Source of the DNA: Streptomyces lienomycini
GTDB lineage: Bacteria > Actinomycetota > Actinomycetes > Streptomycetales > Streptomycetaceae
DNA: 64,000 nucleotides
Assembly (NCBI RefSeq): GCF_027947595.1
Contig: NZ_CP116257.1
Coordinates: 4,712,001 to 4,776,000, forward strand
Reading direction: 5' to 3'
Both the position numbers and the translations under genes were made by a program. Shown here one piece after another: positions 50,714-61,746 of this stretch. Each line of letters opens with the position of its first letter. Position 1 is the first letter of the stretch. The notes below the pieces were generated by a model. The model did no database searches. It was not told where the DNA came from and was given only the letters and a program-made list of their open reading frames with translations.

Positions 50714-50731
50714 GATCCCGCTGACCGGGAG
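50714..50731. promoter_or_regulatory. Island 18-bp motif, fadD17 promoter region
   Basis: GATCCCGCTGACCGGGAG matches the consensus at 17 of 18 positions, 178 bp upstream of the ligase start, in the 257-bp gap 50537-50793 in front of the nine-gene side-chain operon. Confidence 0.62.
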
Positions 50732-50793
50732 GGACGGGCGTGGGCGCGTGCTGCCGGCGGTGCCCGGGGGCTCGGATCGGGGGCGCCGGGTGG

Positions 50794-51564
50794 TCAGTCG
50801 AAGTTGGCCTGCCCGCCGTCGAGCGGCACCGTGGCGCCGGTCAGGTAGCGGGCGTCCGGTCCGCACAGCATCACCACGGCCCGCCCGATGTCCCGTTCGC
50901 AGTCGCCGACGTAGCCCAGCGGGATGGTCGCGCTGAACTCGGCGGCCTCCTCCGGGTGGGCGTCCTGCCACGTGGCGTAGGCGGGTGACACGGCGTGCGG
51001 GGCGATGGCGTTGACGCGGATGCCGTCGCGGCCCCACTCGTTGGCGGCGGCCCTGGTGAGGGTGCGCAGGGCGGTCTTGGCCGCCGCGTAGGCCCCGTAG
51101 GTGCTCAGGTCCCAGCGGACCATGGCGGAGGTGACGACGTTGACGATCGCTCCGCCGTTCCGCTTCAGGTGGGGGTGCGCGGCGTTCATGAAGGCGAACG
51201 CCGCGAACGGTCCGCTCTCGAAGCCCTTGCGGAACTGGGCGCCGGACAGCGACAGCAGCGGTCCGTAGCAGCCGGTGTAGGCGTTGTTGACCAGGATGTC
51301 GAGGCCGCCGAAGCGCGCGGCGACGGCGTCGACGGTGCCGGGGATGCGGTCCGTGTCCAGCACGTCGAGGACGAACGGCTCCGCCTCCGCTCCCCTGGCC
51401 CGCAGCAGCTCGCAGGTCGCCTCCAGTTTGGCCGCGGTGCGCCCGAGGACGGCGATGCGGGCGCCCTCGGAGGCCAGCGCGAGGGCGATGCCCTGTCCCA
51501 CGCCCTGGCCGGCGCCGCTGACGAGGGCCACCTTGCCGTCGAGGTTCCGTACCGGATTCGTCAT
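50794..51564 (-). CDS. SDR (putative 3-hydroxyacyl-CoA dehydrogenase) of the fadA5 operon
   Basis: 256 aa. SGAGQGVGQGIALALASEGARIAVLGR, NNAYTG, catalytic YAAAKTALRTLTRAAANEW and PLDGGQANFD. Last gene of fadA5-fadE34-MaoC-hotdog-SDR. With the ACAD, hydratase and thiolase of this operon, it supplies the missing oxidation step of a complete beta-oxidation turn. Specificity inferred from context. Confidence 0.78.
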   Translation of the reverse strand: MTNPVRNLDGKVALVSGAGQGVGQGIALALASEGARIAVLGRTAAKLEATCELLRARGAEAEPFVLDVLDTDRIPGTVDAVAARFGGLDILVNNAYTGCYGPLLSLSGAQFRKGFESGPFAAFAFMNAAHPHLKRNGGAIVNVVTSAMVRWDLSTYGAYAAAKTALRTLTRAAANEWGRDGIRVNAIAPHAVSPAYATWQDAHPEEAAEFSATIPLGYVGDCERDIGRAVVMLCGPDARYLTGATVPLDGGQANFD

Positions 51565-51578
51565 GGTCGCCTCCCTCC

Positions 51579-52271
51579 TCAGCTCGGCCGCGGCAGCTGC
51601 TTGTTGACGAACAGGCCCTCCGCGGTGACGCAGACCCGGCCGCCGGCCGTGATCTCGCCGACCGTGCGGATCCGCGAGCCGTCCACCGAGACCTGCCGCC
51701 CGGTGACGGTGAGGGGCTCGAACAGCGGGGTGGGCCGCAGGTAGCGCAGGGTGAGTTCGGCGGTCATCCCCGAGGTGCCCGCCCAGTGGTTGGCGACGCC
51801 CAGGGTGTGGTCGAGGAGCAGCGCCGAGACGCCGCCGTGCACGTGGCCGGGCGGGCCCTGGTAGGGCAGGTCGAGGGTGACGACGCCCTCGATGGAGCGG
51901 TCCTCCCGGCCGTGCAGGACGAGCGGCGGGGCTATGGCGTTCTCCGGGCCGGTGACGGGGTCGTGGCGGGTGACGCCCTCGCCGCGCCACATCTCGGCGA
52001 GGCGTTCGGGGACGGTGGGGGCCTTCTCGGTGAGCCGGCCGGTGACGGCGTCGAGGCGTGCGGCGATCTCGGTCATGTCGGCGCCGGTTCCGTCACCGGC
52101 CCGCAGCAGGGCGGTGACCAGGCGGCGGGCGGCGGCGACCGCGGCGTCGACGCCGTCGGTGCGGGGCTCGGCCACGAGGCGGGGGCCCGTGACGGGCGTG
52201 GGCGCGGGTTCCGGGGTGCCTTCGGCGGCTGATCCGGACCGGGCGGCTTCGTCTGCGGCGCGGGCGTTCAC
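51579..52271 (-). CDS. PaaI-like hotdog thioesterase
   Basis: 230 aa. C-terminal hotdog domain (VVTLDLPYQGPPGHVHGGVSALLLDHTLGVA, then AELTLRYLRPTPLFEPLTVTG), the HGG loop of PaaI/Them4 thioesterases, after an Ala-rich N-terminal region. Could release CoA from dead-end steroid acyl-CoAs, limiting CoA trapping. GTG 52271 overlaps the MaoC stop (GTGA). Confidence 0.78.
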   Translation of the reverse strand: MNARAADEAARSGSAAEGTPEPAPTPVTGPRLVAEPRTDGVDAAVAAARRLVTALLRAGDGTGADMTEIAARLDAVTGRLTEKAPTVPERLAEMWRGEGVTRHDPVTGPENAIAPPLVLHGREDRSIEGVVTLDLPYQGPPGHVHGGVSALLLDHTLGVANHWAGTSGMTAELTLRYLRPTPLFEPLTVTGRQVSVDGSRIRTVGEITAGGRVCVTAEGLFVNKQLPRPS

Positions 52272-53161
52272 GGGCGCACCGTCGCCGTCGCGTGGGTGAG
52301 CACGGGCGCGTCGTCGCGCTCGGGGCAGGCGGCGTGCAGCAGGAGCCGCTGGGTGCCGTCGTCGTCCGGTGGTCCGTCGCGCCACACGGACGTCACGATG
52401 GACTCGCCGGGGACGAGGGGTCCCGCGAAGCGCACGGTGAGGCCGGTGAGGCGGCTGACGTCGCCGTTGAGGACGCCGTCGACCAGGGCTTTGGCGACCA
52501 GTCCGTAGGAGGCGAGGCCGTGCAGGATCGGCCGTTCGAAACCGGCCGAGCGGGCGAAGGCGGGGTCGGCGTGGAGCGGGTTGAGGTCGCCGTTGAGCCG
52601 GTACCACAGGGCCTGTTGGGGTGTGGTGGCGGTGGTGAGGACGGTGTCGGCGGGGCGTTCCGGTGCCGCCGTGTGTTCCTCGGGGCCGGGGCCGCCGCCG
52701 AAGCCGCCCTCGCCGCGGGCCCAGATGCGGGTGGTCGTGGTCCACAGCGGTGCGCCGTCGGCGCCGGTGGCCGCCGACTCCAGGACGACGAGCGCGGCCT
52801 TGCCCTTGTCCCACACCTCGGCGACGCGGGAGCGCAGGGTCGCGGTGCCCGAGGCGGGCAGGGGGCGGTGCACCCGCAGGCCCTGTCCGGCGTGGAGTAC
52901 GGCGCGCAGGTCGACGTCGACGCCGGGCATCTCCAGACCCGGCGCGGGCGCCTCCCCGGCGGAGGGGCCGGTGCCGGCCACCAGGGCGAAGGTGGGCAGC
53001 ACCAGGAGGTTCTTCTCGTAGGTCAGGTGCAGCTCGGGGTCGGTGGCCGCGGCGCCGCCGGCGCCCAGGCTCAGGTGGTAGAGGAGAACGTCGCGCGTGG
53101 TCCAGCGGATCTCGCGGACGGAGGGGTCCGCGCGCAGCGCCTTGTCGCGGTCGATGGGCAT
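52268..53161 (-). CDS. MaoC-like double-hotdog enoyl-CoA hydratase
   Basis: 297 aa. N-half LLYHLSLGAGGAAATDPELHLTYEKNLLVLPTFALVAG; C-half hydratase-2 motif YRLNGDLNPLHADPAFARSAGFERPILHGLASYG. Paralogue of the MaoC at 43057-43908. In the fadA5-fadE34 operon it should hydrate the C24 enoyl-CoA from FadE34. Seven nt after the fadE34 stop. Confidence 0.83.
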   Translation of the reverse strand: MPIDRDKALRADPSVREIRWTTRDVLLYHLSLGAGGAAATDPELHLTYEKNLLVLPTFALVAGTGPSAGEAPAPGLEMPGVDVDLRAVLHAGQGLRVHRPLPASGTATLRSRVAEVWDKGKAALVVLESAATGADGAPLWTTTTRIWARGEGGFGGGPGPEEHTAAPERPADTVLTTATTPQQALWYRLNGDLNPLHADPAFARSAGFERPILHGLASYGLVAKALVDGVLNGDVSRLTGLTVRFAGPLVPGESIVTSVWRDGPPDDDGTQRLLLHAACPERDDAPVLTHATATVRP

Positions 53162-53168
53162 GGTCGGG

Positions 53169-55373
53169 TCAGCCTTTCCGGGTGGGCTCGGGGTCGCGGG
53201 GCAGGCCGAGGAGGCGCTCGCCGATGATGTTCAGCTGGACCTCGGTGGTGCCGCCCGCGATGGACAGGCAGCGGGAGTTGAGGAACATCCACATGGCGTC
53301 GTGGCGTTCGCCCTCGCCGGTGAGCGCGGCGTCGGCCTGCCAGTCCACGCAGGTCTCCCAGACCCGCTGCTGGTCCTCGACCCCGAGGAGTTTGGCGATG
53401 GACGCCTCGGCGCCGGGCTGCTGTCCGGAGACGGTGCGCAGGGTGGTGCGCAGGGCGAGGAGGGCGCCGGTCTGGGCGTCGCAGAGGTGGCCGCCGAGGG
53501 TGGTGAGGCGTTCCCCGTCCAGGCCGTCAAAGTCCGGTCCGCCGCAGGCGGCGATCTCCAGCAGGGTTTCGGCGCCGGAGCCGACGGCGTCGTGGGAGAG
53601 GGCGACGCGTTCGTTGGCGAGGGTGGTGCGGGCGAGTTTCCAGCCGTCGCCGGGCGTGCCGACGAGCAGGTCGTCGGGGACGAACACGTCGTCGAGGAAG
53701 ACCTCGTTGAACTCGGACTCCCCGGTGATCTGCCGCAGCGGCCGGATGTCCAGGCCGGGGCTGGTCATGTCGAGGAGGAAGTACGAGATGCCCTTGTGCT
53801 TGGGCACGCCGGTGTCGGTGCGGGCGAGCAGGACGCCCCAGTGGGCGTCTCGGGCCATGGACGTCCACACCTTCTGCCCGTTGATGCGCCAGCCGCCCTC
53901 GGTCTTCTCGGCGCGGGTGGTGAGTCCGGCGAGGTCGGAGCCCGCGCCGGGTTCGCTGAAGAGCTGGCACCAGCGGATGTCGCCGCGCAGGCTCGGGGCG
54001 AGGAACCGCTCGCGCTGGGTGTCGTCGCCGTGGGCGATGAGGGTGGGCACCACCCAGCCGCCGATGATCATGTCGACGGGGGTGAGGTCCGCGGCGTCCA
54101 GTTCCTCGGCGATGACGAGCTGGGTCACCGGGTCGGCGCCCTTGCCCCAGGGGGCGGGCAGGTGCGGGGCGGTGTAGCCGTGGTCGGCGAGGTGGACGGA
54201 GCGGTCCCTGCCCTCCAGGGCGGCGGCCTCCCGCAGTTCGGCGCGGATGCCCTCGCGCACGGTCTCGGCCTCCGGCGGCAGTTCCACGCCCAGCTTGCGC
54301 CGGGTGCCGTCCAGGGCGAGGCGGGCGACGCGGCGGCGCCAGGCGGCGGTGGGGCCGAGGGCGACGCGCAGGGTCTGGGCGCGGCGCAGCGCGAGGTGGG
54401 CGTCGTGTTCCCAGGTGAAGCCGATGCCGCCGAGCACCTGGACGCAGTCCTTGGCGGTGACGAACGCGGCCTCGACGGCGACGGCACCGGCCACGGCGGC
54501 GGCCAGCGCGGCCTCGCCGGGGTCCGCGCCGCCCGGGTCGCCGGCGCGGGCGGCGTCCCAGGCGCAGGCGCGGGCCTGCTCGGCCTGGGCGAGCATGCGG
54601 GCGCAGCGGTGCTTGACGCCCTGGAACTGGCCGATGGGACGCCCGAACTGCTCGCGCACCCGGGCGTAGTCGGAGGCGGTGGTGACGCAGCGGTCGGCGA
54701 TGCCGGAGGCCTCGGCGGCGAACAGGGTGGCGGCGAGGTCCCGGGGGCGCTCCGGTTCGAGGGCGAGGAGGTCGGCGGCCGGGACGGGCACCGAGCGCGC
54801 CGTCACCCGGGAGGAGCGGCGGGTGAGGTCGTGGCTGCGGACGTCGGTGGTGTCGACGGCGGCGCGGGGCAGCACGAGCCAGGTGGTGCGGCCCCCGTCG
54901 GCGGCGGGCAGCACGAACACGTCGGCGAGGTGGCCGCCGACGACGAGTTCGGAGGTGCCGGTGAGGGTGGCCGTGCCGTCGGCGGCGCGGGTGAGGGCGA
55001 GGGTGCCGGGGGCGAGCGCGACGGCGCCGACGGAGGTGCCGGAGGCGAGCGCGGCGAGGTGGGTGCGGTGTCCGGCGGCGTGCAGGACGGCGGAGGCGAG
55101 CGTCGTCGGCAGGAAGGGTCCGGGCGCCATGGCCCGCCCCAGTTCCTCGGTGACGACGGCGAGTTCGACCAGCCCGTATCCGGCGCCGCCCGCGTCCTCC
55201 GGCAGGTGCAGTCCGAGCAGCCCCTGCTCGGCGAGGCCGTTGAAGTGGCCGGGGAGGATCTCCTTGTCGGCGTCGGCCGCCTCGCGGAGGGTGTTCTCGG
55301 TGATGTGCCGGTTCGCGAAGGCGCGTACGGCGTCGCGCAGGTCGCGGTGCTCCTGGGTGAGCCCGATGGTCAT
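53169..55373 (-). CDS. fadE34: FadE34/ChsE3-like fused acyl-CoA dehydrogenase
   Basis: 734 aa, two ACAD domains in one chain: N-half (MTIGLTQEHRDLRDAVRAFA to about 380; REQFGRPIGQFQGVKHRCARM, QVLGGIGFTWEHDAHLALRRA) and C-half (FSEPGAGSDLAGLTTRAE, NSRCLSIAGGTTEVQLNIIGERLLGLPRD). FadE34 (ChsE3) dehydrogenates the C24 CoA thioester 3-oxo-chol-4-en-24-oyl-CoA. Its size and fused structure are diagnostic. Together with MaoC, SDR and FadA5 it forms one beta-oxidation turn suited to a bile-acid side chain. Confidence 0.9.
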   Translation of the reverse strand: MTIGLTQEHRDLRDAVRAFANRHITENTLREAADADKEILPGHFNGLAEQGLLGLHLPEDAGGAGYGLVELAVVTEELGRAMAPGPFLPTTLASAVLHAAGHRTHLAALASGTSVGAVALAPGTLALTRAADGTATLTGTSELVVGGHLADVFVLPAADGGRTTWLVLPRAAVDTTDVRSHDLTRRSSRVTARSVPVPAADLLALEPERPRDLAATLFAAEASGIADRCVTTASDYARVREQFGRPIGQFQGVKHRCARMLAQAEQARACAWDAARAGDPGGADPGEAALAAAVAGAVAVEAAFVTAKDCVQVLGGIGFTWEHDAHLALRRAQTLRVALGPTAAWRRRVARLALDGTRRKLGVELPPEAETVREGIRAELREAAALEGRDRSVHLADHGYTAPHLPAPWGKGADPVTQLVIAEELDAADLTPVDMIIGGWVVPTLIAHGDDTQRERFLAPSLRGDIRWCQLFSEPGAGSDLAGLTTRAEKTEGGWRINGQKVWTSMARDAHWGVLLARTDTGVPKHKGISYFLLDMTSPGLDIRPLRQITGESEFNEVFLDDVFVPDDLLVGTPGDGWKLARTTLANERVALSHDAVGSGAETLLEIAACGGPDFDGLDGERLTTLGGHLCDAQTGALLALRTTLRTVSGQQPGAEASIAKLLGVEDQQRVWETCVDWQADAALTGEGERHDAMWMFLNSRCLSIAGGTTEVQLNIIGERLLGLPRDPEPTRKG

Positions 55374-55382
55374 GGCGGCTCC

Positions 55383-57438
<2,056 letters not shown>

Positions 57439-57515
57439 CGCGGCTCCTCTTCACGGCGTGTGCCGACGGACGGGGCGGCGGACTGTACGCCCGCCGGCCG
57501 CGATGGAGAGGGCCC

Positions 57516-57533
57516 TGTCCCACCGAGCGGGAC
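57516..57533. promoter_or_regulatory. Island 18-bp motif, distal kshA/SDR copy
   Basis: TGTCCCACCGAGCGGGAC matches at 15 of 18 positions, 78 bp upstream of the SDR start; partner of the better copy 45 bp away. Confidence 0.45.
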
Positions 57534-57560
57534 CGCCCCTCGCGCGGCCCGGGACCGGCG

Positions 57561-57578
57561 GTACCGGTCAGTGGGACT
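57561..57578. promoter_or_regulatory. Island 18-bp motif, kshA copy
   Basis: The minus strand reads AGTCCCACTGACCGGTAC, 17 of 18 consensus positions, 77 bp upstream of the kshA start. Confidence 0.7.
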
Positions 57579-57654
57579 CACCGCCGTGGACCCGGATGTC
57601 CGCGCCTACCGTCCGGACCGTGGAGACCACGCGTCCTGAGGGGATGAGAGCAAC

Positions 57655-58818
57655 GTGAGCGCAGTCGAGTCAGCACACGACGACGTCAGGGCCATCGAGG
57701 CGGCCGCGGCACCGACCCGCTTCGCGCGCGGCTGGCACTGCCTGGGCCTCGCCGAGAAGTACAAGGACGGCAAGCCGCACGCCGTGACGGCCTTCGGCCA
57801 GAAGCTCGTGGTGTTCCAGGCCGGTGACGGCACGCTCAACGTCCTGGACGCCTACTGCCGGCACATGGGCGGCGACCTCTCCCAGGGCACGGTCAAGGGC
57901 GACCAGGTGGCCTGTCCCTTCCACGACTGGCGCTGGGGCGGCGACGGCCGCTGCAAGCAGATCCCGTACTCCAAGCGGGTCCCGCTGCGGGCCCGTACGG
58001 CGGCCTGGCCGACGCTGGACCAGGACGGCATGCTCTTCGTCTGGAACGACCCCGAGGGCAACCCGCCGCCCGCGGACGTGACCATCCCCCGCATCGAGGG
58101 CGCCACGAGCGACGAGTGGACCGACTGGCTCTGGTACGAGACCGTGGTCGACGCCAACTGCCGTGAAGTCGTCGACAACGTCGTGGACATGGCCCACTTC
58201 TTCTACGTCCACTACTCCTTCCCGACGTACTTCAAGAACGTCTTCGAGGGGCACACCGCCACCCAGTACATGCGCGGCACCGGCCGTCCCGACGCGCGCC
58301 CGCAGGAGCAGGACGGCAAACCGAAGACCAGCGGCAGCAACTCGGTGGCCTCGTACCACGGCCCGTCCTTCATGATCGACGACCTCACCTACCACTACGA
58401 GGACGCCGACGACGTGCGCTCGGTCCTGATCAACTGCCACTACCCGGTGGACGCGAACCGCTTCGTGCTCCAGTACGGCATCGTCGTCAAGCGCTCGGCG
58501 TCCCTGTCCGCCGAGGAGGCCGACGAACTCGCCGCGGGCATGGGTCAGTTCATCAAGCTCGGCTTCGAGCAGGACATCGAGATCTGGAAGAACAAGACCC
58601 GCATCGACAACCCGCTGCTGTGCGAGGAGGACGGCCCGGTCTACCAACTCCGCCGCTGGTACGGGCAGTTCTACGTCGATGCCGGGGAGGTGACGGCGGA
58701 GATGACCGACCGCTTCGAGTTCGAGCTGGACACCGCGCGGCCCGTGGAGGCGTGGCAGCGGGAGGTCGAGGCCAACCTCGCCCGCAAGGCCGCCGCCGGC
58801 GAGGGCCGGCCGGTCTGA
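57655..58818 (+). CDS. kshA: KshA, oxygenase component of 3-ketosteroid 9-alpha-hydroxylase
   Basis: 387 aa. Rieske [2Fe-2S] centre YCRHMGGDL (Cys68, His70) and CPFHDW (Cys87, His90); mononuclear iron site N175-x2-D178-x2-H181-x4-H186 in VVDNVVDMAHFFYVH. KshA hydroxylates C9 of androstadienedione, causing ring-B cleavage. The start is GTG 57655. TGATG overlap with the small Cys4 protein downstream. The reductase KshB is not in the window. Confidence 0.95.
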   Translation: MSAVESAHDDVRAIEAAAAPTRFARGWHCLGLAEKYKDGKPHAVTAFGQKLVVFQAGDGTLNVLDAYCRHMGGDLSQGTVKGDQVACPFHDWRWGGDGRCKQIPYSKRVPLRARTAAWPTLDQDGMLFVWNDPEGNPPPADVTIPRIEGATSDEWTDWLWYETVVDANCREVVDNVVDMAHFFYVHYSFPTYFKNVFEGHTATQYMRGTGRPDARPQEQDGKPKTSGSNSVASYHGPSFMIDDLTYHYEDADDVRSVLINCHYPVDANRFVLQYGIVVKRSASLSAEEADELAAGMGQFIKLGFEQDIEIWKNKTRIDNPLLCEEDGPVYQLRRWYGQFYVDAGEVTAEMTDRFEFELDTARPVEAWQREVEANLARKAAAGEGRPV

Positions 58819-59195
58819 TGCGCGTCGGCCGACAGAACGACACCAGGATCGACAACCGGCTCGACACCCAGCGCGCCGACGGGGTCCCGATGCGGCCGCT
58901 GGCCTGCGAGCGGTGCGCCGCCGAGGTGCTGGTGCGCAAGAGCAGCTGGCAGCAGACGAGCGTGCAGTGGACCGCGCGGGCCACGGCGGCCTGCGCGGAA
59001 CGGGACGCGACCGACGGGGACGGGACGAGTGGGACGGGCGGGACCGAGGGGGCCTTCGAGGGCTGCCGGTCCCTGCGCGACACCATCCGCGAGGCGGCGC
59101 TGCGCGGCCGGATCGAGGTCGTCGACCCGGCGGGCCCCGGCCCCGCACCCCGCTCAGGACCGGGGCCGGGCTCCCCGCCCGATCCCCGGGCCTGA
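58818..59195 (+). CDS. Small Cys4 protein coupled to kshA, unrecognised
   Basis: 125 aa. C30-x2-C33 in LACERC, then C59 and C83, in a conserved-looking core (about 24-100: VLVRKSSWQQTSVQWTA and GCRSLRDTIREAALRGRIEV); a Gly/Pro-rich tail is probably disordered. Four cysteines could bind zinc or an iron centre. TGATG overlap with kshA (ATG at 58818) indicates a functional link. I do not recognise a named family; an accessory or electron-transfer protein for KshA is one possibility. Confidence 0.65.
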   Translation: MRVGRQNDTRIDNRLDTQRADGVPMRPLACERCAAEVLVRKSSWQQTSVQWTARATAACAERDATDGDGTSGTGGTEGAFEGCRSLRDTIREAALRGRIEVVDPAGPGPAPRSGPGPGSPPDPRA

Positions 59196-59256
59196 GCCCG
59201 GCGCACCCGCCCAGGACCGTCCGCCGGGACACTTCCCCGGGCCCGGCGGACACAAC

Positions 59257-59299
59257 GGTGGGGCCGGGTACGCGCACCCCGCGCGTACCCGGCCCCACC
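59257..59299. terminator. Very strong bidirectional terminator
   Basis: A perfect 19-bp inverted repeat (GGTGGGGCCGGGTACGCGC at 59257-59275, complement at 59281-59299) with loop ACCCC lies between the convergent Cys4 and flavoprotein genes. Confidence 0.85.
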
Positions 59300-59303
59300 G
59301 CGT

Positions 59304-60797
59304 TCAGGAGGCGGACCGCAGTTCCGCCGCTGCCGCCGCACCGGCGCGGCGGCCGAAGAACGTGCCGTCTCCGAGCGACGTACCGCTGACGTACCCCTCG
59401 CCGTGGATGCCGGAGGCCGCCCGCCCCGCGGCGAACAGGCCGGGCAGGACGGTCCCGGACACGTCGAGGACGGCGCCGTCCACGGTGGTGCGCAGCCCGC
59501 CCAGGGTGAACCCGGCGACGCCCGTGCCCGCCCCCGCGCTCGGCCGGCCGCCCTGGTGGAAACCGGCCCGGGGGTCGATCGCCGCGAACGGCCCCTTCAG
59601 CGGGCGGAGCCAACGGGCGTCCTTGTGGAAGTACGGGTCCCGCCCGCGCGCCGCGTGCCTGTTGTAGGTGCCCACCGACGACTCCAACGCCCCCGGCGGC
59701 ATATCGAGTTCGGCCTCCAGCTCGCCCAGGGTCCCGGACACGAACCGGGGGACGACGCCCCAGCGTTCACGCTCGGGCACCGCCTCGTAGCCCTCCTCGT
59801 CGACGATCACCCAGTACGGGGCGGGCTGGGTCAGCACGGCGGCCACGCTGAACAGGCCCGGGTAGACGTCCTCGTTGACGAAGCGCTGCCCGTGGGCGTT
59901 GACGAGCATGCCGCGCACGGCCAGGGCGGGCAGTGCGGTCAGGGCCAGTTCGACCACGCCCATGCGGCGCGTCGCGGCGCCGAGGGCGGCGGCCATCCGG
60001 ATGCCGCTGCCGTCGTCGAGACCGTCGCTGACCCTGCCGTGGGCGAGCAGGTGCGGGGCGTGGTCGGCGAGCATCTCCTCGTTGTCGGCGAACCCGCCGG
60101 TGGTGAGCACCACTCCCCCGCGTGCCCGGTACGCCAGGTCCTCGCCGTGCCGGCGGGCGGTGACGCCGACGACGCGGCCGGTGTCGTCCACGATCAGGGC
60201 GGTGGCCAGGGTGTCGGCGTGCGTCACCGCGCCCGCCTCCTCGGCGGCGGCGACCAGTTTCTCCATCACCAGCCAGCCGCCGAACGCCTCGGTGGCCGTG
60301 CGGTGGCCGCGGGGCGCGGGGCGGGCGATCTCGTTGTAGGGCCAGGCGTTCTCGCCCAGCCACATCAGACCGTCCCGGGTGGTCGGCATCCAGGTCGGCG
60401 CGTCCCACAGGGTCGGTTCGAAGGCCAGCCCCCGGTCCACGAACCACTGGAAGTGGGCGACGCTCTCCTCGCAGTACAGGCGCAGTTTCCCGTCGTCGGC
60501 GTGCGGTCCGAGGGCCGCCCGGAGGTAGGAGTACATCTCCTCGGGGCTGTCCTCGAAGCCGCAGGCCCTCTGCACCTCGGTGCCGCCGCCCAGATACAGC
60601 TCGCCGCCCGACAGCGCGGACGACCCGCCGGGGCCGCCCGCGCGTTCCAGGACCAGGACGCCGGCGCCCGCCGACGCGGCCTCGAACGCGGCGGCGGCCC
60701 CGGCGCAGCCGTGCCCCACGACCAGTACGTCGGTCTCGGCGGCCCAGCGGGTGACGGTCTCGGCGCGGACGGGTGTCACCGGCCGGGCGGTGCTCAC
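59304..60797 (-). CDS. 3-ketosteroid delta4-(5alpha)-dehydrogenase-like flavoprotein
   Basis: 497 aa. FAD motif VLVVGHGCAGAAAAFEAASAGAGVLVLER, SALSGGELYLGGG, VNEDVYPGLFS and AGRAASGIHGEGYVSGTSLGDGTFFGRRAG. The Y469-x-S471 pair in GYVSG aligns by spacing with Tyr466/Ser468 reported for the Rhodococcus delta4-(5alpha)-enzyme, and it lacks the KstD YPGPG motif. It would introduce the 4,5 double bond into saturated 3-ketosteroids. GTG 60797 overlaps the hsaC stop (GTGA). Could act on 5-alpha steroids; the 5-beta step may need another enzyme. Confidence 0.75.
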   Translation of the reverse strand: MSTARPVTPVRAETVTRWAAETDVLVVGHGCAGAAAAFEAASAGAGVLVLERAGGPGGSSALSGGELYLGGGTEVQRACGFEDSPEEMYSYLRAALGPHADDGKLRLYCEESVAHFQWFVDRGLAFEPTLWDAPTWMPTTRDGLMWLGENAWPYNEIARPAPRGHRTATEAFGGWLVMEKLVAAAEEAGAVTHADTLATALIVDDTGRVVGVTARRHGEDLAYRARGGVVLTTGGFADNEEMLADHAPHLLAHGRVSDGLDDGSGIRMAAALGAATRRMGVVELALTALPALAVRGMLVNAHGQRFVNEDVYPGLFSVAAVLTQPAPYWVIVDEEGYEAVPERERWGVVPRFVSGTLGELEAELDMPPGALESSVGTYNRHAARGRDPYFHKDARWLRPLKGPFAAIDPRAGFHQGGRPSAGAGTGVAGFTLGGLRTTVDGAVLDVSGTVLPGLFAAGRAASGIHGEGYVSGTSLGDGTFFGRRAGAAAAAELRSAS

Positions 60798-61726
60798 GCG
60801 TCGGCCCCGGGCGGCGGGCTGAAGGCGGCGAGCGGCTCGGAGCCGGACCAGTCGTGGCCCCAGTAGCTGTCGGCGGTGATCTCCTCGGCGGTGTAGTGCC
60901 GTTCGTCGACGCGCAGGCCCTCGCAGCCGTACTCGATGTCCCAGCCGCCGGGGGCGCGCACGTAGAAGGAGACCATCTTGTCGTTGGTGTGCCGGCCCAG
61001 CGTGGAGGAGAGGGAGAAGTCCCGCTTGTTCACGTTGTCGAGGGCGCGGCCGACGGCGTCGAGGGTGTCCACCTCGACCATGAGGTGCACCAGGCCGGGT
61101 TCGCCGCTGTGCGGGGCGGGGCAGACGGCGAGGCTGTGGTGGCGTTCGTTGACGCCCATGAAGCGCACCCGGCGGGGCGGCGCGTCGGGCGCCTGGCCGC
61201 TGAGCCGGATCCCGCCGCGCGGCAGGAAGCCGAGCACCTCGGTGTAGAAGGCGACCGTGTCGTCCATGGCGGTGGTGGGCAGCACCACGTGCCCCATGCC
61301 CTGGCCGTCGGTGACGAACCGCTGCCCGAGGCCGGTCAGTACGGGGCTGTGGTCGAGGATCGGCGCGAAGAACACCTCGACGGGCACGCCCGCCGGGTCC
61401 TCGAAGGCGATGCCCGCCTCGACTCCCCGGTCGTCGGCCTCCTCCTGGCTCAGCATCTTCACGGCCGTACCGGACGCCTCGACGGCACGCCCGACCGCGG
61501 CCAGCGCGAACTGGTCGCGCACCTCCCAGCCGACGGACAGCACGCGGTCGGTGTCGCCGGGCAGGACGACGAGGCGGGCGCGGCGCTCGTCCATGCGCAG
61601 GTAGAGGGCGTCGGGGTCGGGTCCCGTTCCCTCGGCGAACCCGAGGGCGTCCACGGTGAGTTCGCGCCAGCGGTCGAGGTCGCGGGTCTGGACGCGGAGG
61701 TAGCCGAGTCCTCGGATCTGGGTCAT
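60794..61726 (-). CDS. hsaC: HsaC, extradiol 3,4-DHSA dioxygenase
   Basis: 310 aa two-domain extradiol dioxygenase. Iron ligands His146 (GQGMGHVVLP), His214 (LVHLMVEVD) and Glu265 (WDIEYGCEG). Cleaves the aromatic ring A of the 9,10-seco steroid. ATG 61726 lies 20 nt after the hsaA stop. Motif and length match HsaC of M. tuberculosis; distinct from BphC by the ALYLRMDERRARLVVLPG segment. Confidence 0.93.
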   Translation of the reverse strand: MTQIRGLGYLRVQTRDLDRWRELTVDALGFAEGTGPDPDALYLRMDERRARLVVLPGDTDRVLSVGWEVRDQFALAAVGRAVEASGTAVKMLSQEEADDRGVEAGIAFEDPAGVPVEVFFAPILDHSPVLTGLGQRFVTDGQGMGHVVLPTTAMDDTVAFYTEVLGFLPRGGIRLSGQAPDAPPRRVRFMGVNERHHSLAVCPAPHSGEPGLVHLMVEVDTLDAVGRALDNVNKRDFSLSSTLGRHTNDKMVSFYVRAPGGWDIEYGCEGLRVDERHYTAEEITADSYWGHDWSGSEPLAAFSPPPGADA

Positions 61727-61746
61727 GTCTGGTCCTCCCTGGGTGG

